In this document: one piece after another, positions 47,570 to 55,328 of the stretch
How positions within the stretch are numbered: the first letter of the stretch is position 1
Layout: every line of letters begins with the position of its first letter
From: an uncultured Clostridia bacterium
Lineage (GTDB): Bacteria > Bacillota > Clostridia > Peptostreptococcales > Anaerovoracaceae
NCBI GenBank assembly: GCA_937900415.1
Contig: CALCEY010000010.1
Coordinates: 1 to 64,000 of the forward strand
Length of the DNA: 64,000 bases
Reading direction: 5' to 3'
Made by a program: the position numbers and the translations under genes
The notes under the pieces: generated by a model
What the model was told of the DNA's origin: nothing
What the model saw: only the letters and a program-made list of their open reading frames with translations
The model's database searches: none

Positions 47570-47596
47570 ATTTTCGTATTATTGATTTGTTTTTAA

Positions 47597-47809
47597 TCAG
47601 CCGCCTATCAGAAAATCAATAATATCCATTCCGTTGTCGCTGCTTCCTTTGTACAGCTCCGTAAAGCCGCATCTTGTACAAGTTACAGTAATAAACCTTT
47701 TATTCTGAACGTCAAACAGTTTTGCAAAATTACCGCCTGTAGCCTGAAATTGATCTGATTCATAATTCATATTTCCACATTTTGGACAAACGTATTGAAT
47801 TCTATCCAT
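47597..47809 (-). CDS. Zinc-ribbon nucleic-acid-binding-type small protein
   Basis: A 70-residue protein with two CxxC knuckles, CPKC (C8, C11) and CTRC (C44, C47), making one zinc ribbon, and a short C-terminal hydrophobic tail (GMDIIDFLIGG). It matches the pfam09855-type zinc-ribbon family common in Firmicutes, whose role is not established. AAGGAGA lies eight bases before the ATG on the minus strand. It stands alone. Upstream, 47810-48074 contains only AT-rich sequence with no feature I can support. Confidence 0.82.
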   Translation of the reverse strand: MDRIQYVCPKCGNMNYESDQFQATGGNFAKLFDVQNKRFITVTCTRCGFTELYKGSSDNGMDIIDFLIGG

Positions 47810-48074
47810 TTTAGATTCTCCTTTTTACAATATGTATAACGCTTGTAAACGTTTATATTGTATCATAAAAACGGTCGAAAAACGAGGCTTTATTTTGCGT
47901 TTTAAGCGATTTTTTTATTGTTTTTGATATGCAGTACCTGTTGCTTAAGTTGCGTTTATTGATTCAAACGGCACATTTTACGGTGTGACTTTTTTAATAT
48001 TTAAAATGTGTTTTTTTATGACATTGACATTTACATTTACATATACATATCAACTTAAGGACTTTAAACCTATA

Positions 48075-48374
48075 TTATAAGTCTATAGGAACCGAAATAG
48101 TCATACCTGCATATAATTCGGAAGCATCTATATCGTTTATGATACAGAGTTCATGTACGGCTTTTCTTATATCTCCGGAGTTTGACATATAAGTATCGGC
48201 TATAGACCAAAGCGTATCGCCCGAAGAAACTTCGACCTTTATATATTCACGTGTTGTGGAGCTGTCAGCCGTACCTAAGCCTAACATTAAATTTATTGTA
48301 GTTGTAATTAAAATTATGGCTATAACTATAAAAAGTGTAAATCTTGTTCTGTTGTTTATCCTGTATTTTAACAT
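48075..48374 (-). CDS. YneA-like LysM protein, probable SOS-induced division inhibitor
   Basis: A 99-residue protein with a basic N-terminus, one membrane segment (about 13-33, LFIVIAIILITTTINLML), and a C-terminal LysM domain (about 47-98, VEVSSGDTLWSIADTYM to ELYAGMTISVPI). This is the exact architecture of Bacillus YneA, which delays septation during the SOS response. Three LexA-type boxes around its promoter support the role. I start at the ATG at 48374 with GGGAGGT eight bases upstream. Unlike the usual arrangement, lexA is not next to it. Confidence 0.82.
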   Translation of the reverse strand: MLKYRINNRTRFTLFIVIAIILITTTINLMLGLGTADSSTTREYIKVEVSSGDTLWSIADTYMSNSGDIRKAVHELCIINDIDASELYAGMTISVPIDL

Positions 48375-48400
48375 TTGCCGGTACCTCCCTACTATGTTAT

Positions 48401-48474
48401 GAACGTTTGTTCTCGTATGTATCTTCAATATATCAGAATATATGTTCTTTGTCAAGCGAAGGGAACAAATGTTT
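48401..48474 (-). promoter_or_regulatory. SOS promoter of the yneA-like gene with three LexA-type boxes
   Basis: On the minus strand TTGACA (48455-48450) and TATATT (48432-48427) have a 17-base spacer. LexA-like sites: GAACGTTTGTTC at 48401-48412 (perfect GAAC-N4-GTTC), GAATATATGTTC at 48436-48447 inside the spacer (one mismatch), and GAACAAATGTTT at 48463-48474 upstream (one mismatch). Confidence 0.82.
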
Positions 48475-48526
48475 TTGATAATGTTAAATATTTTTCTAAA
48501 TATAATTTTTATTTTATGATAATATA

Positions 48527-48580
48527 TTGACAATTCAGAAATTTGATGTTAATACAGTATTGAGAACTAATTTCTGAATT
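48527..48580 (+). promoter_or_regulatory. Promoter of the second NhaC gene with a split 12-bp inverted repeat
   Basis: TTGACA (48527-48532) and TAATAC (48550-48555), 17-base spacer. AATTCAGAAATT (48532-48543) and AATTTCTGAATT (48569-48580) are perfect inverted copies flanking the -10 box and start site. Confidence 0.62.
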
Positions 48581-48609
48581 CATATTGATTTAAAGGAGGT
48601 GTATTGTTT

Positions 48610-50250
48610 ATGAAAGGCTTAAAACAAAGAATTATTTGGATTGCCGGACTTGTAATGCTCATTGTGGCGTGCACTCCGTTTATGGCCTTCGCAGCTGAAG
48701 AAGCAGCACCGCAGGCAGCTTTGTACGGAACTTTCTGGTCCCTTGCTCCACCGGTTATAGCCATAGGCCTGGCTTTAATAACTAAGGAAGTATACAGTTC
48801 CCTGTTCATAGGAATCGTAATAGGCGGTATACTTTATTCAATCGGCGGAACAGAATTCAATCTGTTTGAAGGAACCTTCAGACACGTATTGTACGACGGA
48901 ATTATAGCTAATCTTTCTACCAGTGGAAACGTTGGAATACTTGTATTCCTGGTAGTACTCGGAATAATAGTATGTCTTATGAATAAAACCGGAGGTTCGG
49001 CTGCTTTCGGAAGATGGGCTCAGGAGCATATACATACGAGAACAGGCGCTCAGCTTGCTACCGTAGCTCTCGGCGTTCTCATTTTCGTAGACGACTACTT
49101 CAACTGTCTGACAGTAGGAAGCGTAATGAGACCTATTACCGAAAGCCACCACGTATCAAAGGCTAAGCTTGCATACTTAATCGACGCTACTGCTGCTCCG
49201 GTATGTATTATTGCACCGGTATCCTCATGGGCTGCCGCAGTAAGCGGATTTGTAGGCGAAGGTCAAGGCTTCACCGTATTTATTCAGGCAATACCTTATA
49301 ACTTCTATGCTCTTCTGACAATATTCTTCATGGTAGCAACTACTATTATGAGAATAGACTTTGGTCCGATGAAGAAGCATGAAGAAAATGCTATATTGAA
49401 TAATGACCTTTACACTACCCCTGAGAGACCGTTCTCAGATGCAGAAGATGACACTGATATAAATCCTAACGGAAAAGTTATCGACCTGGTAGTTCCTGTA
49501 ATCATACTGATTATATGCTCTATCCTCGGTATTATATACTCCGGCGGATTCTTCAGCGGAACAGGCTTTATCGACTCCTTCGCCAACAGCGTAGCTGCCG
49601 ACGGTCTGTCACTGGGAAGCATGTTCTCATTGATATTCATAGTAATCTTCTATATGTTCAGAAGAGTTATCACTTTCAGAAAAGCTATGGATAATATACC
49701 TGAGGGCTTCAAAGCAATGATTGCACCTATACTTATCCTGACCCTGGCCTGGACAATCAAGACTATGACAGATTCGCTGGGCGCAGCTGATTTCGTAGCA
49801 GGTCTTGTAAGATCCGGTGCAGAAGGATTCATGAACTTCCTGCCGGCAGTTGTATTCCTGGTAGGATGCGGACTCGCATTTGCAACAGGAACTTCATGGG
49901 GAACCTTCGGTGTATTGATTCCTATCGTAATGGCTGTATTTGAAGGACTTGACCCTACAATGGAAATCATCTCCATTTCAGCTTGCATGGGCGGAGCTGT
50001 AATGGGCGACCACTGCTCACCTATTTCCGATACCACTATCATGGCGTCAGCCGGTGCACAGTGTTACCACATTAACCACGTAAATACTCAAATCCCTTAT
50101 GCAGTTACGGTTGCTCTCGTATCCGTAGTAAGCTATATAATAGCAGGCTTCGTGAAGAGCGCAGTTATTTCTATCATCGCAGCCTTCGCATTGATGTTCG
50201 TAGTGCTTCTGGTTCTCAGAAAAAAATTCGGTGTAGAAAAGGCTGTATAG
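48610..50250 (+). CDS. NhaC-family Na+/H+ antiporter
   Basis: A 546-residue membrane protein starting with a signal-like segment (MKGLKQRIIWIAGLVMLIVACTP) and then about 11-12 membrane spans. Family motifs: IFVDDYFNCLTVGSVMRPITE, GLAFATGTSWGTFGVLIPIVMAVF and GAVMGDHCSPISDTTIMASAG. It is larger than the NhaC-like protein at 11361 and belongs to the branch with the VDDYFN motif. The likely role is sodium/proton or sodium/solute exchange at the cell membrane. I chose the ATG at 48610; a TTG at 48604 is closer to the AAAGGAGGT site and cannot be excluded. Confidence 0.88.
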   Translation: MKGLKQRIIWIAGLVMLIVACTPFMAFAAEEAAPQAALYGTFWSLAPPVIAIGLALITKEVYSSLFIGIVIGGILYSIGGTEFNLFEGTFRHVLYDGIIANLSTSGNVGILVFLVVLGIIVCLMNKTGGSAAFGRWAQEHIHTRTGAQLATVALGVLIFVDDYFNCLTVGSVMRPITESHHVSKAKLAYLIDATAAPVCIIAPVSSWAAAVSGFVGEGQGFTVFIQAIPYNFYALLTIFFMVATTIMRIDFGPMKKHEENAILNNDLYTTPERPFSDAEDDTDINPNGKVIDLVVPVIILIICSILGIIYSGGFFSGTGFIDSFANSVAADGLSLGSMFSLIFIVIFYMFRRVITFRKAMDNIPEGFKAMIAPILILTLAWTIKTMTDSLGAADFVAGLVRSGAEGFMNFLPAVVFLVGCGLAFATGTSWGTFGVLIPIVMAVFEGLDPTMEIISISACMGGAVMGDHCSPISDTTIMASAGAQCYHINHVNTQIPYAVTVALVSVVSYIIAGFVKSAVISIIAAFALMFVVLLVLRKKFGVEKAV

Positions 50251-50317
50251 TTAAAAAGATAGAAATTTAAAATTATTGTTTAACACACATAAATCAATGC
50301 AATTTAGTTCTCGTCGC

Positions 50318-50366
50318 AGGGCTGCCCTATCAAAAGCTAAAACTTTTAGAGGGCAGCCCTCTATTT
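50318..50366 (+). terminator. Terminator of the NhaC gene
   Basis: AGGGCTGCCCT (50318-50328) and AGGGCAGCCCT (50350-50360) form a perfect 11-bp stem with an inner AAAG/CTTT pairing; the tail CTATTTATA is only moderately T-rich. Confidence 0.75.
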
Positions 50367-50453
50367 ATACGGCATATGAGAGTTATTTGTTTTTATTGAT
50401 TTTCATATCCTTTTAATATATACTTTTATTTAGTAAAATACGAGGTGCGCAGA

Positions 50454-51224
50454 TTGAGAAGAGATGTAAAAAAGAAAAATAAGAATGGCATTGGATTGGC
50501 TTTAGTATTAGCTGTAATGCTGTTTTTCGCAACTGCGGTTTTATATTTTATAATTAACGGCGGCAAAAGCAGTCATATTTATAAGACAGCGGATTACATT
50601 GCTGAAACGAGCTGCAATGAAATTTCCGAAATCAGAAATATGGGAATGTTGATTCTGACAGGCAAATATACAAAGGAAGAAGGAATAAATTACAGCAGAG
50701 TGTTTGAAAAAAGCGTGATTTTAGGAGATTCGATAACCGAGGGGCTTAAGGTTTACGGATTCTTAGGGGAAGAACAGGTTTATTGCGAGATAGGAGGCTC
50801 CGTAATGAATAGTAAAGAGATGGTAAAAAAGGCTGCGGTGAAGAAGCCTGAAATCGCCTTTTTCTCTTACGGAACCAATGATATGGGAATGTTCAGCGGC
50901 AATGCGGAAGCTTTCATAGAAAAATACAGTTCAGTTATAGAAGAGTTTATGGATATTTCGCCTGATACTAAAATATATGTAAATTCAATTTCCAAACCTT
51001 CGGATTCAAAAATTGCTTCAGGCGGACACTTCCACAAATGGGAGGAGTTTAACGAAGCCATAGAGAATATGTGCAGCTCCATAGGTGCAGAATACATAGA
51101 CAATACTGAAATATTGGAGAAGCATCCCGAGCTGTACGCCGGAGACGGAATACACGTATCCAGCGCCTACTACCCTTACTGGATGGATAATATGATTAAA
51201 AAAGCTAAATTATTAAGCAGCTGA
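50454..51224 (+). CDS. SGNH/GDSL-family hydrolase, membrane-anchored
   Basis: A 256-residue protein with one N-terminal membrane segment (about 13-34) and an SGNH hydrolase domain: block I ILGDSITEG (nucleophile serine), block III-type GTNDMG, and block V DGIHVS supplying the catalytic D and H. It faces outside the membrane and could act as an esterase or deacetylase on wall polymers or lipids. The proposed TTG start at 50454 has GAGGTG six bases upstream; a GTG at 50445 would leave no ribosome site. It converges on the TVP38 gene with a 9-base gap and no terminator. Confidence 0.8.
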   Translation: MRRDVKKKNKNGIGLALVLAVMLFFATAVLYFIINGGKSSHIYKTADYIAETSCNEISEIRNMGMLILTGKYTKEEGINYSRVFEKSVILGDSITEGLKVYGFLGEEQVYCEIGGSVMNSKEMVKKAAVKKPEIAFFSYGTNDMGMFSGNAEAFIEKYSSVIEEFMDISPDTKIYVNSISKPSDSKIASGGHFHKWEEFNEAIENMCSSIGAEYIDNTEILEKHPELYAGDGIHVSSAYYPYWMDNMIKKAKLLSS

Positions 51225-51233
51225 TTATATGTT

Positions 51234-51965
51234 TCAGCTGCTTAATTTATCGTAAGCTTTATCTAATACTGCATTTATTTTTTTTCTGAAAACTATACAT
51301 AATATAAAGGCCAGAATTGCGATCACGCATAATACTATCATACCGAAGTATTCCTGCTTGTTCCACATGCTTCCTATCATAATGCTGCCCATCATTCCCG
51401 GAAGACGTCCTGTAAGGGAAAGGAGAATGAAAGGTTTAAACTTCATTTCAGAAACTCCGGCAGCGTAGCTGACCACATCCTTTGGGATGCCGGGTATGAG
51501 ATATATCAGAAATACTATCATATATGCCCTCTTTGAATTGAGCTTTTGAACGTAATCGTGAGTTTTTTCCTTTCCAAAGAACATATGGACGAAGTCTCTT
51601 CCGAGGAGCTTGGCGAGATAAAATGAAATCGCAGTGCCTAAAAACGCTCCTATAAGAGCCAGTAACAGCGCAGGGAAAAAGGTATACAAATATCCTGCCG
51701 CAAGCTGGAAAACTTGTCCCGGTATTACGCTTATTACTATCTGTATTATTTGCAGAACTATATATATAGGAGCGGATTCCCATTTATAGCTTTGAAGATA
51801 AGCGACTATATCTTCAAAATTTTCAAACTGGGAAAGCCATTCTTTTTGGAAAAAGAATATATAAAGAGGTATGCCTGCTATTATAGCTGCCAGCAATAGT
51901 ATTTTAAGTACAGATATTATAACCTTTCTCTTATTCTCTTGATTTTTTAAATTTTTCACACCCAT
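51234..51965 (-). CDS. TVP38/TMEM64 family membrane protein
   Basis: A 243-residue membrane protein with about six hydrophobic segments. The SNARE-associated/TVP38 core is GQVFQLAAGYLYTFFPALLLALIG..GTAISFYLAKLLGRDFV, followed by IPGIPKDVVSYAAGVSEM and GRLPGMMGSIMIG. Family members related to DedA are linked to lipid-carrier or membrane homeostasis. GGGGAAA precedes the ATG at 51965. It lies 43 bases after ynbB on the same strand and may share its transcript. Confidence 0.88.
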   Translation of the reverse strand: MGVKNLKNQENKRKVIISVLKILLLAAIIAGIPLYIFFFQKEWLSQFENFEDIVAYLQSYKWESAPIYIVLQIIQIVISVIPGQVFQLAAGYLYTFFPALLLALIGAFLGTAISFYLAKLLGRDFVHMFFGKEKTHDYVQKLNSKRAYMIVFLIYLIPGIPKDVVSYAAGVSEMKFKPFILLSLTGRLPGMMGSIMIGSMWNKQEYFGMIVLCVIAILAFILCIVFRKKINAVLDKAYDKLSS

Positions 51966-52008
51966 ATCAATTTCCCCAAAACATCTTAATTTCCAAATAC
52001 CTCGTATG

Positions 52009-53298
52009 CTACATATTGATTAAGCCTTTTTTTAAAAGTGCATCTACAGATTTTACAACTCCGAATCTTGAATGTTCATAAGTCAGACCTCCCTGAAAAT
52101 ATACGCAATAAGGTTCGCGCATAGGTGCGTCTGCGCTCAGCTCTATTGAAGAGCCTTGGACAAAAGCTCCTGCGGCCATGACTACCTGAGATTCGTATCC
52201 GGGCATATCCCAAGGAACAGGTACGACGTGGGAATCGACAGGAGCAGCTGATTGTATAGCCTGACAGAAAATTTCAAGAGCCTCGGGAGTATTAAGCTTG
52301 ACTGCCTGTATTATATCGCTTCTTACATCCTCTGCTCTCGGACATACTTCAAAGCCGAGCTTTTCATAGACCTTTCCACACAGCACAGCCCCCTTAACTG
52401 CGCCGTTTACCACCTTGGGAGCTTGAAAGAGCCCTTGCAGCATAGTTCTCGTCTGACCGAAAGTAAGGCCGCATTCCCCTCCTATTCCGGGGCAAGTCAT
52501 CCTGTATTGTATCTTGTCTATCAAATCTTCGCTTCCAGCCACATAGCCGCCGGTAAGGGCAAGTCCTCCTCCCGGATTTTTAATGAGCGAGCCGGCTATC
52601 ACATCTGCTCCTACATCTGTAGGCTCTTTTATACCGAGAAATTCTCCGTAACAGTTATCGACCATTTTCACTATATTTGGATTGAGTTTTGTCACAAAAT
52701 CAGCCCATTCTTCTATCTGTTCTATGGTAATTGCTTTACGCCAGCCATATCCGGTAGCTCTTTGAACCGTCACCATTCTGGTTTTTTCAGATACGGCATT
52801 TCGTATCCCATCAAGGTCTATGGAGCCGTCCGGCAGGAGTTCTACCTGCTTGTACGAGATTCCGTAGTCTTTCAGCGATCCATTGCCTGCACCTCTGATG
52901 CCTATTACCTCCTCTAAAGTATCGTATGGCCGTCCCGTGCAGTATATGAGTTCGTCTCCTGGCCTTAACACGCCCAAAAGCGTTATTGCAAGGGCATGGG
53001 TGCCATTGACGATGGTAGGTCTTACCAAAGCGCTGTCTGTATGAAATATGTCGGCATAGATTTTTTCTATTGCAGCTCTTCCCGGGTCGTCGTAGCCGTA
53101 ACCCGTATTCCAGCCGAAGTGCATATCGCTGAGTCTGTTTTCCTGGAGGGCTGAAAGAATTTTGTACTGATTATAAGTCATTATGTCATCCAGCTCTTTG
53201 AATTGAGGCTGTATTTCCGATTCTGCTTCAGAAATCAGTTCTAAAACGTTAATATCTATGCCGAATTTTTTTTGTAAAAGTTCTTCTGAGTAATTCAT
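52009..53298 (-). CDS. ynbB: Methionine gamma-lyase-family PLP protein (YnbB, aluminium-resistance family)
   Basis: A 429-residue fold-type I PLP protein with the family markers HFGWNTGYGYDDPGR, VRPTIVNGTHALA, VDNCYGEF and the probable Schiff-base lysine in GSLIKNPGGGLA. The family (pfam06838) was first named for aluminium resistance and is annotated as methionine gamma-lyase-like, but its physiological substrate is unclear. It usually lies downstream of miaA and hfq; here a tyrosine recombinase gene takes that place. The gene starts directly after the recombinase stop codon. Confidence 0.88.
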   Translation of the reverse strand: MNYSEELLQKKFGIDINVLELISEAESEIQPQFKELDDIMTYNQYKILSALQENRLSDMHFGWNTGYGYDDPGRAAIEKIYADIFHTDSALVRPTIVNGTHALAITLLGVLRPGDELIYCTGRPYDTLEEVIGIRGAGNGSLKDYGISYKQVELLPDGSIDLDGIRNAVSEKTRMVTVQRATGYGWRKAITIEQIEEWADFVTKLNPNIVKMVDNCYGEFLGIKEPTDVGADVIAGSLIKNPGGGLALTGGYVAGSEDLIDKIQYRMTCPGIGGECGLTFGQTRTMLQGLFQAPKVVNGAVKGAVLCGKVYEKLGFEVCPRAEDVRSDIIQAVKLNTPEALEIFCQAIQSAAPVDSHVVPVPWDMPGYESQVVMAAGAFVQGSSIELSADAPMREPYCVYFQGGLTYEHSRFGVVKSVDALLKKGLINM

Positions 53299-54423
53299 CT
53301 ATTTTTTCCTTTCTTCCTCCCATTCCATTTCTTTTACCAGGTCTCTCTTTACGTTAGCCTTATGCCGGGCATAAAGCTGCGTCGTAGTGACCTGTTCATG
53401 GTCTAAAAGAGCGGCTACATCGTAAATAGAATTTCCCCTGCCTATAAGGCTTGTGGCTGCGGTGGCTCTGAGCTTATGAGGGCTGTAGCCTGCTTTTCGC
53501 GACGTTTTCAGAGCTATGGAGGTGTATTTTTTAACCAGCTCCCTTATCTGCCTTTCTGTCATTCTCTTTCCCTGAAGAGACAGAAAGAGCGCATCTCTGT
53601 CTTCTTCACGTATTTTCTCTTCTGAGGGCCGCTCGTTTTGAGTGTAGTCCATAATTACTGACGAGGCAGATTTGTTGAGAGGCATTACAGATTCCTTTCC
53701 CCTCTTTCTGTATATTTTAAACTCTCCTCTTCTGAAATTGAAGGAGGAAAGATTGAGCTGCTGAAGCTCTGAAAGCCTGAGTCCGTAGGTGAGAAAAATT
53801 ACCAGAATAGCCTTGTCTCTGAGTCTGGTCTTTTCCCAGTAGGACCTTTCATGAGCCGTAAGCCCATTTCCTGAAGAAACGGCGTCCAGCATTATCATGA
53901 CCTCATCGTCCTGTAATGCCTTTATTTCTCTTTCTCCCGGTTTTGGAACTCTTATGGGGTCAAACCCATCGGTGATGTTTTTTTCAAGGAGCCCGTCTCT
54001 GTAGAGATATTTAAAAAATACGGAAACCGACGATTTTTTACGCGCCAATGTCTTGTTGGTATTTTCATAAAGGTATACCGCATTTTCTGTCGTGACTTTA
54101 TATTTACGGCAGTAGTCTATGAACATGTTTACATCTGACGACTGAATCTTCTGCAAGTCGGAAATTTTTATCTTCTTTGTATTTTCTGCCTGAGTCAGTT
54201 CAGTTTCCGATATAAGATATTGCAGAAAGAAACGAATATCGTGGAGATATGCCAGTCTGCTCATAGGCAGAACATTTCCTTTTAAATACGCGAAAAAACC
54301 TCTCAAATATCCTGGAAGCTCTTTTTCTATATCTTCGCATTGCAGATAAATGTCATTTTCCTTCTTTATTATGTTGTCCGGTTTGTCACTTTTGTTGTGT
54401 ATTCTAATTTGCTTTTCAGCCAT
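53299..54423 (-). CDS. Tyrosine recombinase (XerC/XerD-like)
   Basis: A 374-residue site-specific recombinase. The N-terminal SAM-like core-binding domain (about 30-150) is followed by the catalytic domain with the tyrosine-recombinase set: arginine in LTYGLRLSEL, lysine in RKRGKESVMPL, HKLR, a histidine in LDHEQ and the nucleophile tyrosine in TTTQLYARH. I start at the ATG at 54423 (GAGGAA upstream), where it overlaps the miaA 3' end by 55 bases. It is longer than classical XerC/D (about 300) and has no neighbouring mobile element, so a chromosomal resolution role is plausible. Confidence 0.85.
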   Translation of the reverse strand: MAEKQIRIHNKSDKPDNIIKKENDIYLQCEDIEKELPGYLRGFFAYLKGNVLPMSRLAYLHDIRFFLQYLISETELTQAENTKKIKISDLQKIQSSDVNMFIDYCRKYKVTTENAVYLYENTNKTLARKKSSVSVFFKYLYRDGLLEKNITDGFDPIRVPKPGEREIKALQDDEVMIMLDAVSSGNGLTAHERSYWEKTRLRDKAILVIFLTYGLRLSELQQLNLSSFNFRRGEFKIYRKRGKESVMPLNKSASSVIMDYTQNERPSEEKIREEDRDALFLSLQGKRMTERQIRELVKKYTSIALKTSRKAGYSPHKLRATAATSLIGRGNSIYDVAALLDHEQVTTTQLYARHKANVKRDLVKEMEWEEERKK

Positions 54424-55328
54424 GACAGCATTTCCTCTATAGCAGGCGCGTCGCCTTCGTAGTCGCTGATATTTATCCAGTGAATATCGCTGTATCGTTT
54501 GAACCAAGTTATCTGCCTCTTTGCCAGATGACGCGTATTCTTTTTAATCATTTCTATGGCATCTTCTTCGGTACACAGGCCGTCGAAAAAAGAGATAATC
54601 TCTTTATAGCCAATTCCCTTCATTGATATATCTTCTTCGCTTAGACCTCTTTCAAGAAGCTCTTCAACCTCACGGAAAAGCCCTTCTTCAACTAAAAGAT
54701 CTACTCTCCTGTTTATTCTATCATAAAGCTCGTCTCTGTTTCTTGTTAGTCCTATTAAGATTCTGTCATATTCTTTACATTTTTCTGTACAATTCTTAAA
54801 ATCTTTTATTTTATTGCCTGAACTAGCTGCTTCAAGGGCTCTTATGACCTTTTTTACATTGTTTGGGTGTATTCTTGCGGCGGCCTCTCTGTCTTCCTTT
54901 TTTAACTTTTCATAGATATATTCAGCTCCGAAGACTTCTGCTTCCTTTTCAAGATTCAGCCGAAATTCCTCGTCTTTAGGTGCGCCGCTGAAATCCATAT
55001 CGTATAAGATGGAATTGAGATAAAGCCCGGTACCGCCGGCAATTACGGGCAGTTTCCCTCTGCGGAAGATATCTCTTATAGCTTCCTTTGCCAGCTTTTG
55101 ATACATGGAAACGGAAAAAGGCTCCGCCGGATCTGCAAAATCTATAAGATGATGCTTTGCCATGGCTAATTCCTCAGGCGAAGGCTTTGCGCTGCCTATG
55201 TCCATATACTTATAAAGCTGCATGGAGTCGCAGGAAACGATTTCCCCGTCGAAGCGCCTGGCTGTTTCTATTGCGTATTTAGTTTTCCCTACTGCCGTAG
55301 GTCCGGCGATTACTATTATTTTCTTCAT
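54369..55328 (-). CDS. miaA: tRNA dimethylallyltransferase
   Basis: It transfers a dimethylallyl group to A37 of tRNAs reading UNN codons. The P-loop IAGPTAVGKTKYA lies at 7-19, followed by DSMQLYKYMDIGSAKP, DFADPAEPFSVSMYQ and GGTGLYLNS. 319 residues, the usual size. Its start overlaps the mutL stop by four bases (ATGA) and its end overlaps the recombinase by 55 bases. hfq, the common downstream neighbour, is missing. Confidence 0.95.
   Translation of the reverse strand: MKKIIVIAGPTAVGKTKYAIETARRFDGEIVSCDSMQLYKYMDIGSAKPSPEELAMAKHHLIDFADPAEPFSVSMYQKLAKEAIRDIFRRGKLPVIAGGTGLYLNSILYDMDFSGAPKDEEFRLNLEKEAEVFGAEYIYEKLKKEDREAAARIHPNNVKKVIRALEAASSGNKIKDFKNCTEKCKEYDRILIGLTRNRDELYDRINRRVDLLVEEGLFREVEELLERGLSEEDISMKGIGYKEIISFFDGLCTEEDAIEMIKKNTRHLAKRQITWFKRYSDIHWINISDYEGDAPAIEEMLSWLKSKLEYTTKVTNRTT

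Noticed and set aside
52252..52917. 221-codon open frame antisense to ynbB
   Set aside because: ynbB is strongly recognised on the other strand, and this frame lacks a ribosome site and any motif.
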